Below, in pieces: positions 18,701 to 31,895 of a stretch of DNA of 64,000 bases. Numbering within the stretch: position 1 is the stretch's first letter; each line of letters starts with the position of its first letter. The stretch is taken from contig OY821742.1 in assembly GCA_963682055.1 (NCBI GenBank), positions 29,731,060 to 29,795,059 of the forward strand, read 5' to 3'. Origin of the DNA: Primula veris (taxonomy: Eukaryota > Streptophyta > Magnoliopsida > Ericales > Primulaceae). The notes beneath the pieces were generated by a model. That model saw nothing but the letters and a program-made list of their open reading frames with translations. It ran no database searches and was not told the DNA's origin. The position numbers and the translations under genes were made by a program.

Positions 18701-21700
18701 TTAGCGATTGTTATATAAATGTAGCATACTCTACTAATGGGTTATAATAAATTTAAATATGCATGAATTGAAACGTCAATAAATCATATGGATTGAAATG
18801 AGTCTGATGTATAATGATATGACATATCAGGCATGCATGGTGGAACTCAATACGAATCCACTACTATTTGAAACTCCCAGAACAATCATTCCAATTTGAT
18901 ATTATGAGCTTTTACAGAACAATTAGCCAATTTTATCTTCATGATTTTTGCCATGAAACAATAGCTGCCTTTTTTGGATTTTCCGAGACTTCATTTTTAT
19001 TAATTCGTTATTCTAACCTACCTGAAGGACTAGGAGCCAGCCTATCAACTTCAACATGGGTAAGATTTCAAGTGACTAGGCCAGATTATCTTATATTACC
19101 CGAATTTGGCATAGGGTGAGATATAAAACGAGATGAAAATAAACATTGCATTTAATTAATTCGTTCCCATCAGACCCCAGAGTAAGAAAACCCACTGAAG
19201 AGACAACATAAAAGAAGCTACCAAGCTTCTATTAAGCTAGGTTATATCCAACACCCCTCAGGAGAAGAAAAGGAAATGATCCTAAATTAAAAGAGCCTTC
19301 CAAAAATTCAATGATTTTAAAGAAATCAACACAACAGACCTTAAGATCCAACTTTAGCAGACGATGTAAAAAATTCAGTATCACAGTATAATGACTATTA
19401 TAATATTTTTTTACAGAAAACATGACCGAAAAAGCAATGATACTACAGATTACCAATCTCACCTTTTAAGTAGTTGCATTACATAAGCAAGCAATCTTAA
19501 GGACGATGATTTGGTTTCACCATTTGAATTCTTGCTAAGAAATATTTTCAAGCTAGGAACCTTCAAATTCAAATAATCTCCAAGATTCTGATGCTTCAAA
19601 ACTTGTCCTGTAAAGGTTCAATTTTATTTGAGGAAAAAGGACACTGAGAATAAACATAAGGAAAAATAAAGGGAGAGAACGTACTTCCAAACAACTTCTC
19701 TGTGGATTTAATCACTGGAAGAACAACCCGATCAACAGGAATCTTTAGTAACTGGAAATAATCATCTGCTACTATAATATTCCGTGGATTTCGTTGTACA
19801 GAATATGGGACTTGCAGAATCACATGCCCAACACGGCGTAGTATATTGGGATCTTTAGCAAACCACCCTGCAAAACATCCACAGAGAATTTTATTTAGTG
19901 TTTCAGACATTAAAAGATCATTAGTGTAAACATTCATGTAGATCACACAAGACATGCTTCTAGTCATAAAGTAGAATGTTGTCGTGAAAAGGATCAGACG
20001 AAAACAACTGAATCTTCCTAGTTTTAACCTGCATTTTTTGAACTTATTCTTCCAGAAAAAAGAGATCCAAACCAATATGCAAGTACCAGCCTCGTCAAAT
20101 ATGTCCATAATCAGACCTTTGGGATCAAGCTTTTTGGTCTTTCTTCCCCACATCAATTTCCTATAGAGAGTAATATAACTTCTTTTGGTGGTCTGAATTA
20201 ATACGCATATAGCCATTATAAATAACATTATATTATACAAACAGGTTTCCCGCTCCGGCTCTGTGCAGTTTCACAAGTCTTTACAACGATTTTCGAAATA
20301 AAATCAAGTTCAAACAATAATAGAAAAAATAAAATAGAATAACTTCAGCAATGTACAATACCCCATTGTTGCTAACTTAAACCACATACATACCAACAGT
20401 ATCAAGACTTGATGAAACGGATATAATCCCGGCGTGTGACACAACCCCATATGAGGGCCGAAACCCCATAACACCGCAATATCCAGCAGGTACTCTCACG
20501 CCACCATCAGTATCAATACCTGCCGTGGATTTTAAAAAAAAAAATATGTCTAGAATTAAATATAAAAAAAACAGGAAAGTAACATGATGCCCCCATTTAG
20601 TTACTACGATATTTAAATTGTTATGTACTACCATTACCACAGGTTTTCCTGTTTCTAGCATTGTCATAAAGAAAGATATCATATTACGGATCATCTTACA
20701 ATTTGGTTTAAAAGTAGCAACTGATTGTTACTCGGTATGATATTTATTCAGCCTTAGGTATGTGTTATTTAATATATCTAATGCTTGAAGAGTGTCTGGT
20801 AAACCGTTTCATCCAATATGAGGATTTTTTGTATTCATGATGACCATAAATCCAAAATGACACATCACAACAAACTCAAAATATTTCATAAGGTCATCTT
20901 TTCTGCAATTAAATTAGGGGGCGTGACATGTAGTTGTTGTAGTCAGAGCTAGACTTGCAATATTAGGCTTTGGACCAATAAACTACCGTTAGTATTGATA
21001 TCTAATGTTAAGTTTCTATACTGTTAAGTTTGAACACATTCTATGCGTGCAAATGTACAGTACATGACCATGCTTCTTAGTCTTAGTGTCTTACACAGGA
21101 GAACAGACAGCTAAAGAAACTAAGCTTGAAGCTCCAACACCCAACCATTTCTACCAAAAAAATACAGGAAACGACTAGTGCATAAATGATTACAGAAAGT
21201 GAACAAAATTGGGAGAGGTTTACCGAGGGAAAAGTCAATCAGATTAGCAGCCACAGCTACTGCGGCACCACCAGAAGACCCTCCTGCTATTCTTGCAGGC
21301 GCAGCAGGATTTATGAGAGTATCATAATGGCTATTTTCTCCATTAATACTGAAAAAAGAAAAGCAACATGGCATTAGAAAATTTGTGTATTTACAGAAAC
21401 TAATTGTAAAGTGCATACTACTGTACATGAGGAAAATAATAGGAGGGCGAATTCCTGTAAATCATAATGCCAAAAACCAACATAATAAATAGTTGCAGGT
21501 ATAATAATAATAAAATGAAAAGAACAAAGAGAATCAAAGGCAAACCTGTAGGCCATGTTATCAATCACAGTTTTCCCAACACATGTTGCACCTCCATCAA
21601 CAAGAGCTGAAACAACTGAAGATGTTCGGGAAGCAGCTTCATGAGTTCGAGCCCAGTCTAGGTTTCCAAACCCAGTCACAAATCCCTCGATATCAAATCT

Positions 21701-22977
21701 GGATTTCAAAGATGAAACTCTCATAAATAAATGTCTATATCAGTGAAAAAGACAAGGAAATTCTACTATCTGATACATACCACTTGAGCATTCTCATTGA
21801 ACACTGTGTTTAACAGGAAAATAAGTAGCAGACAAGATGATTTCTTTAGCAACGAATAAGCTTTTCTAAACTTTAAATTGCTGCTAACTAAATCATGGCT
21901 TTGACTATTCTTATACAACTTGATTTCTTGTATATGTCAAATAAGTATTATTGCTGAACTTGCAATTACCTAATAAAAACCAATGACAGTCCAGTTCCCT
22001 TCTAGAGAAAATTTTGAATTAATTACTGAAAGTTCTATGTTAAAAGTTTGAAACATAAAATTAAACTAACACTTCATATAAAATTGATATGATATCCTTG
22101 CAGACTTTTACCATAGGATTATGACAAAACTGATATATTTATGGATAGAAATATATATACACCTTATTTGTTCCCCAACTTCTTCGATCTTTACTATAAA
22201 ATTAGAATCAAAAAAACAAAACCAGACACCATAAACACTACATGCATAAGCACAAATATATACATAAACGGCAGTAATTAGGCAGTTGCGTAAACATTAT
22301 CCCTGTATGGGAGGGGCAGAACTTCATCTGGAATTTCTTTTGTAATTATGGGGGTTGCTGAAAGATTAAAATTGGCAATATATTCTTAAAATACAAAGTA
22401 GAAACGTTTTTTTGCTTAATATGTGGGTGTTGTAACTCCTTTCAACATACCCTTCTTCCTCCCATCTAACTTGGTGGTTATAAAGGTAGTCGTATGCCGT
22501 TATTGACAAAAAAATCTATTTTAACCATATAGTTAAGCTAGACATTCCAATATAAAAAAATCAGGATATATTATTATAAATCCCAATAAACACCTAAAAA
22601 TATAAAAAATAAGTACACGAATTTCATTCCATTTCCCAACCGCACATACATATAAATATGCATGGATACATAATACATACACGTCGGCAGGCCCGTATAG
22701 TAGAACCCCAATCACACAAAAAAACAAAAACTTTTTATATGATCTCATCTCTTCCCCAATTAATTACAGTTCAGTCGCTACACATACATGTATATAGATA
22801 GAAGTGGATACATAATACATACACGTCTGCGAAATTAAGATCTGTATCATAAAACCTCAAAAACACACACTCATTAAAAACACTTTCTATACAGATTTAA
22901 TCCCTTCCCCCAACTGAATTACTGTCCAGCCTCTACACACGTATATATAAATATAGCTCTTACGGTTCAGGCACAAC

Positions 22978-23044
<67 letters not shown>

Positions 23045-26000
23045 GAGAGAGAGAGAAATAAGTGGATACATATGCCTTGTTTGGAACGTAATAATAAGTA
23101 TACTTTCGTGTACAGTTTAAAACTTAATTGTGCATTTGTCTACTCACGTATACATATACTTATTTGTATTTTCAAGGCAAAATAGGTAAACTTTTGAAAA
23201 GGTAAAGAGTTTGATGCTTTTGTTACTTAAAAGTATAACTTTCTCCAATTTTATACGAATATATGCTTTTTACACTTCCGATACAAAAAAATATACCCTC
23301 TTTGTTCCAATTTATTGTCCACTACGAAACTTTGCACAATTTTGACTTGCCAAAAAATAGTAACTGAATTGTCAAAAATTTGCAAAAGTCAATAACAAGT
23401 TTATTTCATTTGGGAAATTTAGATACGAGCTGCAAGCCAAAATTGCGTGTAATTTCGAAATAGACAAGTAAACCGGAACAGATGTTTTTTACTTCAACGT
23501 AGACATTTCTCCAATTTCACAGAACATTAACATAATTTTCACATATCTCAGCACAGCAAGTATACTTTTTATTTTCCAACACGCTAAAATTTATTACCAA
23601 ATAAAACTCCTACATGAATCCCTTCCCCCAACCGAATTACGGTTCAGACACTACCATTCATTTACTTTTCACATTTCTCAATACAAAAAGTAATTTTATT
23701 TTCTAACAAACACTCATATTAATTACCAAATAAACAAAAATATGAAATTCCATCCCTTCTCCCCAACCGAATTACTATTCAGCCACTACATATACACTCG
23801 GATAAATGCATATACACTACATTCATTCATATACTTTTCACACTTCTGAATAAAAATGTATAATCCCTTCCTTAACCGAATTACTGGTCCGCCACTATAT
23901 ATACATATATATATACATCACATTCATACACTTTCACACTTCTAAATATGAAAGTGTACTTTTTTATTTTCAACCAAACACACTCATAATATCATTAAAA
24001 AAAATATTTATTAAAATCTTCAAAAAATAGCGTTTCAGCACCCGTTCCCTATAATAGGCGGAGACAGTCGGGGCTATGAAAACTTGAATTTTTCTACGTT
24101 TTCTGATTAAAATTTGTCAAAATTAGCGTTTCATCAAAATTAGCATTTTATCCCTTCCCATTTAAAGTTCCTGCTTCCATCCCTGCACACACACATGTAT
24201 AGATATATAGAGATAGATAGGTCTATGTCGGAGCGGACAATATGAATTTCACGTAGTTTCGTAGAGTACAATTAAAAGGGGACAGAGGCAGTAAAATAAA
24301 AACTTAAATATGAATTTCATCCCTTCCCCCAACCGAATTACAGTTCAACCACTACATATACTTTTCCCAATTCTCAATAAAAATGTATACTTTTTTAATT
24401 CCCTACCAAACACAGTCCTAAATATTGCCAAACAAACTTAAATATGAATTTCATCCCTTTCCCCAACTAAATTACTATTCAGCCACTATACATACACATA
24501 GAGAAGGAGCTACGTGGAGACGGTCGGGGGCTATGAAAAAGTGAAATTTTCAATTTATTCTGATTAAAATTCATCAAAATTAGTGGTTCAAAATTCGACA
24601 CACATATATATAAAGAGAGAGAGGTACAGGTCGGAGACGGAGAAGGTGAGGCCAGTGAGAGGGTGCAGAGCTTTCGGAAGGCGGGCTGAGGAAGAGGGAG
24701 AAGGCTTATCCTCTCGATAAAAGCTCCGAAATCCTCTCTCACTACTCTCTTCATCTTCCTCGTCATTATCACTATCCCTGCTATTCCTAATCCCAGTAAT
24801 ACCAACAGCTTCGACGATTTCGACCTCATTTTATTATTACACCCAATCAATCAATATCAATATTAGCGTTTCAGCCCTTCCCTTTCTAAAGTTCCAGGTT
24901 CCGTCCATGCACACACACACACACACACACATACGCATACATACACATATATATATATATACTCACACACAGAGGAACTAGGAGGATACAGTTGGGCCTT
25001 GAAAAATTGAATTTTTCTATGAATTCAGATTAAAATTTACTAAAATTAGCGTCCAGTTCCTCATTTACCAAAACTAGCATTTCAGCCCCTCGTTTCCCAA
25101 AATTAGCGTTTCAGCCCCCGTTTTAAAGTTCCAGGTTCCGTCCCTGCACGCACACACATATATAGAGATAGAGAGATAGACACAGTTCAACCAAAGACCC
25201 TCCTAAATTTACCAAAATTAGCATTTCAACCCCCTGTTTACCAAAATTAGTGTTTTAGCCCTTCCCTTGTCAAGTTCCTGCTACACACACACAGAAACAC
25301 ACAGATATATAGAGAGAGATATTTATAGGTTGGAGACAGCGAAGGTGAAGTTAGTGAGAGGGTGAGGAGCTTTCGGAGGAGCAGGCTGAGGAGGAAGGAG
25401 AAGGCTTATCCTCTCAACGATTTCAACGCCATTTTATTATTACACCCAATCACTCAATAACAATATTAATATTAGCGTTTCAGCCCCCCATTTACCAAAA
25501 TTAGCGTTTCAACCCCCCATTTACCAAAATTAGTGTTTCAGCCCTTCCCTTTCTAGAGTTCCAGGTTCCGTCCAGGCACACACACGCATACACACATACA
25601 TACATACATTTATATACAGACACACAGAATGGAACTATGAGGATACAGTTGGGGCTATGAAAAATTAATTTTTTCTATGTATTTTGATTAAAATTCACTA
25701 AAATTAGCGTTTCAGTCCCCCATTTACTAAAATTAACGTTTCAGCCCCTATTTACCAAAATTAACGTTGCAGCCCCTCCCATTTAACGTTCCTGTGGCGC
25801 ACGCGCACACACACACACACATAGCTGGTCAAAATACAAGTTATTTGCAGATCAAAATTGCAAGTAATTCTGATACAAGTAATTAGCAGGTCAAAATTGC
25901 ACGCATATATATATATATAGATACATATATAAAGATAGATATGCATACATGTCGGAGACGGCAAAGGTGAGGTTAGAGAGAGGGTGGGGAGCTTTGGGAG

Positions 26001-26154
26001 GAGCAGGCTGAGGAGGAGGGAGAAGGCTGCTTATCCTCTCGATAAACGCTCCGAAATCCTCTCTAACAACTCTCTTCAGCTTCCTCGTCATAATCAATAT
26101 CCCCGCTATTCCCAATCCCAGTAATACCCACAGGTTTGAAGAATTCGACGCCAT
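15769..26154 (-). CDS. TOC64: TOC64/OEP64: chloroplast outer-envelope chaperone receptor, 13 exons, 591 aa
   Basis: Docks Hsp90/Hsp70-bound preproteins at the chloroplast outer envelope. Exons: 26154-25949, 21698-21546, 21348-21224, 20519-20394, 19867-19685, 19607-19463, 18649-18481, 17849-17715, 17106-16906, 16613-16486, 16400-16349, 16237-16168, 15851-15769. All junctions are GT-AG and keep one frame: 1776 nt, close to the family's usual 590 aa. An N-terminal membrane anchor (LLGLGIAGILIM) is followed by an amidase-like domain and, from residue 482, three TPRs with clamp residues (KGNQ, YSNR, KAYLRR). In the amidase part K111 (VGKT) and the SS pair (GGSSGG, 142-147) remain. The position of the nucleophilic Ser in DTGGS reads DTDGG (G168), so it should be catalytically dead, as known for Toc64. 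Intron 1 is 4250 bp. Confidence 0.96.
16841..16905 (-). repeat. Tandem duplication of the TOC64 exon 9 end and its 5' splice site
   Basis: The exon 9 end (GGAAACCCTAGCTGATCTTG...AAAAG|GTGAGC, donor at 16905) is repeated 65 bp downstream as GGAAACCCTCGCTAATCTTG...GAAAG|GTGAGT (donor at 16840). The extension has no stop but is 65 nt long, so use of the second donor would shift exon 10 out of frame and lose the TPR domain. The first donor gives the conserved protein. Confidence 0.9.
22990..23055. repeat. Compound microsatellite (CA)n(TA)n(GA)n
   Basis: About 21 CA units, then TA and GA units, inside TOC64 intron 1. Other short CA or GA tracts lie at 24186-24220, 24907-24930, 25800-25820 and 26222-26248, and a GT tract at 26320-26347. 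Confidence 0.95.
23295..23486. mobile_element. Stowaway-like MITE in TOC64 intron 1
   Basis: Imperfect terminal inverted repeats: left CTCTTTGTTCCAATTTATTG, right (reverse complement) CTGTTCCGGTTTACTTGTC. TA borders the left end. Internal GTGTAATTTCGAAAT words match the elements at 27799 and 61710. No ORF. Confidence 0.55.
24628..24829 (-). pseudogene. Duplicate of TOC64 exon 1 (frameshifted)
   Basis: It starts ATGAGGTCGAAATCG and encodes a full membrane anchor (LLGLGIAGIVIMTRKMKRVV) and REDFGAFIERISLLPLPQP. A one-base deletion after the codons for QP then shifts the frame relative to exon 1; the downstream text still matches the LTGLTFSVSD segment in another frame. The donor equivalent is CT|GTACCT, weaker than AT|GTATGC in the true exon. 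Splicing to exon 2 would be out of frame. Confidence 0.85.
25327..25432 (-). pseudogene. Duplicate of TOC64 exon 1 (internal deletion)
   Basis: It starts ATGGCGTTGAAATCG, then jumps to the sequence matching ...GAGAGGATAAGCCTTCTCC. About 100 nt encoding the membrane anchor are missing and a stop arises at once. The 3' end lacks the GT donor (CCTATAAAT). It lies 722 bp from exon 1 and 603 bp from the other copy. Confidence 0.85.
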
Positions 26155-26214
26155 TTTATTACTCCCAATCAAACAATATCAATATTAATATATGTATTTG
26201 TATTTGTATATGTA

Positions 26215-26245
<31 letters not shown>

Positions 26246-26350
26246 ATAAAGGGGGTTAAACCCTAGGTAGAATTGGATAGGGTTTTTGGGGGGAGAAAGA
26301 GATAGGATTTTGGTGATACGTGTGCGTGTGTGTGTGTGTGTGTGTGTTTT
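26155..26350 (-). promoter_or_regulatory. TOC64: TOC64 promoter/5' untranslated region
   Basis: Directly upstream of the TOC64 ATG. It contains a telo-box-like AAACCCTAG at about 26260-26268, a GA tract (26222-26248) and a GT tract (26320-26347). No confident TATA box; telo-box and GA-rich promoters are common for plant plastid-import genes. Confidence 0.4.
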
Positions 26351-26472
26351 TTCTGAGAGATGATAATTAGTATAGACTCAACCAGACTAATGATTGACAG
26401 ACATATTCATTGACCCTGATCAAAATAAAAATATAATATTTATATAAACTTAGTTAAAATTAACCTAAATTT

Positions 26473-26735
26473 AAATATTAATTAAAAATATTTAAAATTT
26501 TAATAATTTTAATATATTTTATTTGAGAATTCAACAAAATAAAACTCAAATATAATATTATAGAACCCTATTTGAGACTACCCTAAACTTAAATATTAAT
26601 TAAAAATATTTAAAATTTTAATGATTTTAATATATTTTATTTGACGATTTAACAAAATAAAAACACAAATATAATATTATAGAATCTTATTTGAAACTAT
26701 CCTAAACTTAAATATTAATTAAAAATATTAAATAT
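26473..26735. repeat. 118-bp tandem repeat, about 2.2 copies
   Basis: AAATATTAATTAAAAATATT starts at 26473, 26591 and 26710. The first two units are nearly identical, including AACAAAATAAAA and ATATAATATTATAGAA blocks; the third is cut after about 30 bp. Very AT-rich, no ORF. Confidence 0.9.
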
Positions 26736-27798
26736 ATGGCCGAATAGCAGACTTTTAGATTTCGGGGTAAAAATGAAATTTTAAATTTACATTAAAGACT
26801 AATATGTTGAGAGTCTGATTAAGTTTATCTGGCTCATTAGTATTATTAATTAGCATATCTTGTGAGCCGTAAATAGGATGGAAGCTACTAATAAAATACT
26901 CTCTGTTGCAAATCTAGAACTGTATTTATTTTGTATACTATCATTTACTACCTCGTCCCAAATTATCACCGGCGGGACTTATATATTATCAACGTTGTCG
27001 GGGCAACCCACGATTTTTAATAATTTGTAATTTTCTAAGGTATTTTTCAGAATAATTTGTAAATAAAATATTTTAGCAACCCTTTAAATTTTATTTCTGT
27101 TAACCACTTCTAAACTTAAAATTTGTTTATCAAAAATCTAAAAAAGAACGAGAAAATAAAATTGAAAAATAATTATAATGACTTTAAGTATAATAACAAG
27201 TTATGACTATGAAAGTCTTATTGACTACTATTAACACATAAACTAAATTTAACACGATTGTCAATCATTATATACTTTATAATGTACCATGTTCGAAGCA
27301 TTGATATCTAATTAATCAAATTTTTATTACAAAAATTACAAACACAACTCTCAAAATTAAGATAAATATTTTTCTATTTATTATTAAACATTTATATAAA
27401 TCATGCATATTTAAATTTAAAGAAAATAATAAAGTTATAAATCTAAAAATTCTATTTTAATCAATATAGTGTCCATAAATTATGAAAGTCCTCAATAATA
27501 AATTATAAATTTCATAAATATTTCTTTAAAATATTAGAAAGGATGCAAAACAATGTTATAAATTTATTTACTCGATATTTCGGAAACTTGAATATAAAAA
27601 AAAAACTTTTTCTTTTCTATTAAATTATCGTTTTAGGTGTTTTTTTGTATTTAATTTATGAAAAAAATTAATTCAGATGTCTTTAACTAGCCAAAACAAC
27701 CAGCTGACCGAGTGACGCTGTAAAAAAATTCTGCCCACACTAAAATGGAAAAATTTAGTGTCTATATTTTTTTCGACAACCCCAAAGTTAATGTTCTG
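26736..27798. other. AT-rich intergenic sequence
   Basis: No coding signal or clear family resemblance on either strand. The stretch 27690-27790 (TTCTGCCCACACTAAAATGG, TCGACAACCCCAAAGTTAA) looks like transposon debris. Confidence 0.4.
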
Positions 27799-28025
27799 TC
27801 TCCGCCTTTACAAATTATAATAAACAATGAAAATACGTGTAATTTTGCAACGCACTTTAAATACCGAAATTGTAAATTTTAAAATTTATTCATATAATTT
27901 AACATGTTAACTATGTGACTAACTTTAAAAATTTACAATTCCGATAATTAAAGAACACAAAATTTGCATTGCAAAATTAAACGAATCTCTATTCTTCCTT
28001 ACAAATTAGAACGGATGGAGGGAGT
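27799..28025. mobile_element. Stowaway-like MITE
   Basis: The right end ACGGATGGAGGGAGTA is the classic Stowaway terminus (CTCCCTCC inverted) with a TA border. The left end CTCCGCCTTTACAAATTATA matches the inner part inverted (TAATTTGTAAGG at right). Internal words CGTGTAATTTTG and AATTGTAAATTTT are palindromically arranged. No ORF. Confidence 0.65.
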
Positions 28026-31000
28026 AAAATTTATTACTAATTATTCTTTTTTTAAATAAGTGTGTTGCTTTTATTTATTTTGAGGCGTCTCCCGAAATAG
28101 ATGTCCTCTTCTGTTTTTTAAATTTTGTTTTTAAAATAACTATTTTTGGGAGTTAAATCATATCAAATTTACATTTATAGTATCATATTTTAAGTAAAAT
28201 AGTTTTTGTTTAAGAATTTAGTTTTTTTTGATATTTTAAAATGAAATTGGTTCAAATATTTGAATGTCATAATTTTTAAAACAATACACTTATTTCGGAA
28301 CGAAGTAGCAAACTTAGTTTATGAAATGATTTGAGCGATGTGAAGATTTCGGAAGGAAGTAGCAAACTTAGTTTATGAAATTATTACAGTGATGTGAAGT
28401 GATTTGAGCTAATTGCAACTTGCAATGACTAGTTTAGTCACTTATCATAGCTAATTAGTAGATACAAGTACAAGTGTCGGATACGATATGAGTCCGAAGC
28501 GATACGACAAATTTTGACATGACACACGGAGAACACAACCATTACAAATTTACTAAATACTAGTATATGATAAGTAAGAATATAATTACCGAGACACACA
28601 TTTTAGTTGTGATAATACTAATTTTCTAATGTGTGTTGTGGCTAATATGTAAAATTTTAAAATTAATGAACTTATTTGAAGTATATATTTTGATTCCTAT
28701 GTCGACTCGTGTTTCCGTACCCGACCGTGTCCCATGCCCATTGCTCCCAATTCTTTTACTTGCTACACAGGCAGTAAAGTTGCTTTATTTCCGATGAAAA
28801 GATATACTTACTCCATCATTTGGTTGCATGGTTAAAGGTTCTGAGACTAACAATTGGGTCCGAATTATTTAACCTCTTGATGGTCAAATTGACAATAGCC
28901 AAACATGTGATATGTTCAATCTTTATTTAACCTCTTGATCTTAATTTACTAGTAAAATTTACCCACTCGTTGCGTGCGATGTATTTTATTTTGTTTAAAC
29001 ATAAATCTCGTAATATATACGCGTAATGACATAATCTCGTAATATATTTTATTTTGAACATAATATTCATATTTGATATCATTTATTCTAGTTATGCATG
29101 TTAAAACGAATTGTTAATTAATTTATGTTACATCCGTAATTAGTAAAATATAATGAGCATAAATTATTAATTAATTAGATTAGGTACATTCGTAATTATT
29201 AAAACAGAGTGATGGTATTTTTGGAAAAATTTGGCAAAATTTGATAGACTCAACTTTTCTTGAGTTTGCTTATATTAATAATATGATATTAATAAACATG
29301 AATTTTATTGTTGTATTTGATGTCCAGTCTCAACGCGGAAATAACCCAACCAAACAAGTCCCTGTAATGAGTTTTATTGTTGGTAAAAATTGTTTTTTGA
29401 TTAAAAAAATTGTTGAGCTTTTTTTAATAAATAGCTAGCCATATCCGTAAATGAATGAAAAGTATGGCATCTTTTTCATAGAAAAATATTTTAACTTAAA
29501 AACCAAATTAATACGAAAGTACATCAGAGTGCCACTCCAAGTTTTTTTTTTTTGTTAATGACAACATTTTCAACTACGTAACTGAATATTGCAAAAGTGC
29601 TGTCTTTCAGTCCATGTTTTTGGGTACCAATGGAGAAGAACAAAGAAGCTGAAAAGTATAAAATCGGAGTAGCAGATAATTAACTGCTCCCTCTCGGAAA
29701 ACAATCCACTGCAAGTAGTACAGTTGCAATATTGCAGATAATGTCTCTACTGATGATCACGAGCTTGGTACATGAAAGCGATGCGAAGTGGTCAAGACTA
29801 TGAGAGTTGGTCATCATTTAAGCATTCTTCAAGTGGCTTTGTAAATTTTGTTGGACTAGTGGGTTTTATTGAGTGAATGCTAATTTATTTTAATGGTTAC
29901 AAAACCATTCATTCTCCCCATTAACGTGGGTCTTTATTTTTGTAAAATGAGTTACAAATAAAAATGAGCCTGATAGAATTGTGATATGACAATTTATTAT
30001 GCACTTTGTGCTCAAGTTGTATTAATTGGAGATATATTTGATGTTCTTCTTAATTGTGTATTGGTGGATTGTTTAACTTTTGCTATGTACCTTAGTGTTT
30101 GATGTTATGACAAGCCATGCCCATTATTTTCTTAAACATCTTTTTCAGAATAGGATCAAGATAAGTGTGCTATATATAATATGCAATCTGGAGTCTACTA
30201 TTTAAGACTGAGTGTAGGAGTTAAGATGATTTTGTGATTTTATAGACACGATGCCTATGTGAGGACATGGCAAAATGGTGATTAATATACGTTCTACCTA
30301 TATATATTGCGTTGGGGGCATATAGCTACAATAAGATGGTGGGAGTGTTTAATATAATAACCATATTTTGTGTTCGTGTGAATATATTTATTAAAGTTAT
30401 AAGTTCATGTACTAACCATCTGGTTCATTCTTATCAGTCGCAGTGGTCTTTTTATATATTTTTTTGTGATGGACCCATGAAACAAGTATGTCTTGATTAA
30501 GAAATATGCTTAAGTTTATTTTGTGTAGCTCAGTGATTTATTCCTAGTAACTCAATCAGTTCTTTCAATATTTATTTATTTTGGTAATTATTACGAATTT
30601 GTGTACCAAAGTTTGGCGTGAGGTGAAGTTAGTAGCTGTACTGTTGAGTTGATAAAAAGTAAATTTTTTTTTCTCCTAAATATTGTTGGTACGTTATATC
30701 GATCTATATAAATTAATATATTTGTAAGTGGTTTTGGAAAATAAAAATCGTTTGCGAGTTAGTTAGACGTGATATAATTTTCTTTATTATTACTTTACTT
30801 GAGAAAATAAAAGTGTTGTGAGAGTATTCTTTTAATAATTTTACAGCGTTATATAGTGGTGGGTTTTAGGTTCTGGTATGTGGCTAAGTGCATGTGATGT
30901 ATGTGTATGATGATGCAAGGGATATCCAAATAATATGGCAATGAGTTTTTGTAACACGTATATGTATTTAGATGTAGTAATTGGGTGAAAATGGTTGTGA

Positions 31001-31895
31001 TGGTGATCATCTATTACATACGTGTCCTTTTGTACTATGTTGATGAAATGTAAATTGGTGTATTTAATTTAATTTTAGTTATCGTATGGGAATCTATTTA
31101 TACTAATTAATGGCTTATAAAATTAGTTCTGGTTGAAAAAGAAAATTGACACTTATACATAGTCGTTATCCATATTTGTAAATGGAAAGTTCGTATATCT
31201 TTCTTTGTGATTAAATCTTGTGTGTCAACTACATTATGCATTTTATTAATTTAAATCGTTTATCATTGAGGTATGTAACTGTTTATGTAGTGAGACCATG
31301 CTTTGTTAATGCAATTTAATTGTGAGACTTGTTTGGGAAGTGTCTGTTTTATATTGATGTTGAGCTAGCAACATGTGAATATAAGTTTTTAATTATTTGT
31401 CTGGATGAACCATTCAGTGTGACATATTTAGAACTGCCGTTTGATATATTATTTGGTTTTCCTACTAGTATTCGTAAACACTAGTGGTCATTTCTGTCTT
31501 GAATAGCGTTGTTTGGTGAGTAAATATTCCTGGGATGATATAGTAGGACTTCTAGTACATGTATGTGATATGATATGATTATCTTATTTTCATCAGTCGG
31601 TAGTCGGTGAATATATGTTTATGTGGTTTTATGGATTTAAATGTAATTTGTCTGGTCAGTAGCATGAATTATGTGATCTTTCTTTTGAGTGTAGTATATA
31701 AAGTAATGTGCGGTGGGTGATCATTCTTTGGTGGAAATTGTTAACAATCTTTCGCTTAATTTTAAGTTCGCTTCACCTTTCTTTTGTTTTTCTATTATTT
31801 TGGCTTTATGATTTATTTTACCCTTCAAAGTGGTTTTGAGGTGTGAGAATATGTATATGAGTGGAACTAGTTTTTGGGCGACAATAATGTGTGCT
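28026..31895. other. Long AT-rich region without genes
   Basis: No ORF with family resemblance. It holds a 54-bp direct repeat at 28292-28400 (ATTTCGGAA.GAAGTAGCAAA twice). A MULE-like end is possible near 28950 (TAGTAAAATTTACCCACTCG, then TTGCGTGCGATG). The part nearest 31895 may be non-coding internal sequence of the LTR element that follows. Confidence 0.4.

Larger units (their letters stand above)
22748..24490. repeat. Interspersed repeats in TOC64 intron 1 (CCCTTCCCCCAACCGAATTAC family)
   Basis: The core CCCTTCCCCCAACCGAATTAC, followed by a GTTCAGCCACTACATATA-like tail, recurs about seven times with variation (near 22755, 22905, 23612, 23756, 23866, 24320, 24456). ACTTTTCACATTTCTCAATA-like text lies between copies. 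They are spaced irregularly, with microsatellites and a MITE inserted. They look like decayed tandem duplications. Confidence 0.8.
24100..25830. repeat. ATTTACCAAAATTAGCGTTTC repeat clusters around the exon-1 copies
   Basis: Runs of CAAAATTAGCGTTTCAGCCC with variants occur at 24115-24150, 25040-25115, 25205-25265, 25470-25545 and 25680-25770. Each is followed by CCCTTCCC...AAGTTCC(AGGTTCCGTCC), a CA tract and a GA tract. Together with the exon-1 copies they form a roughly 0.7-kb unit repeated in tandem. Confidence 0.75.

Noticed and set aside
19596..20240. 214-codon minus ORF treated as one gene
   Set aside because: It is TOC64 exon 5 read through into its flanking introns.
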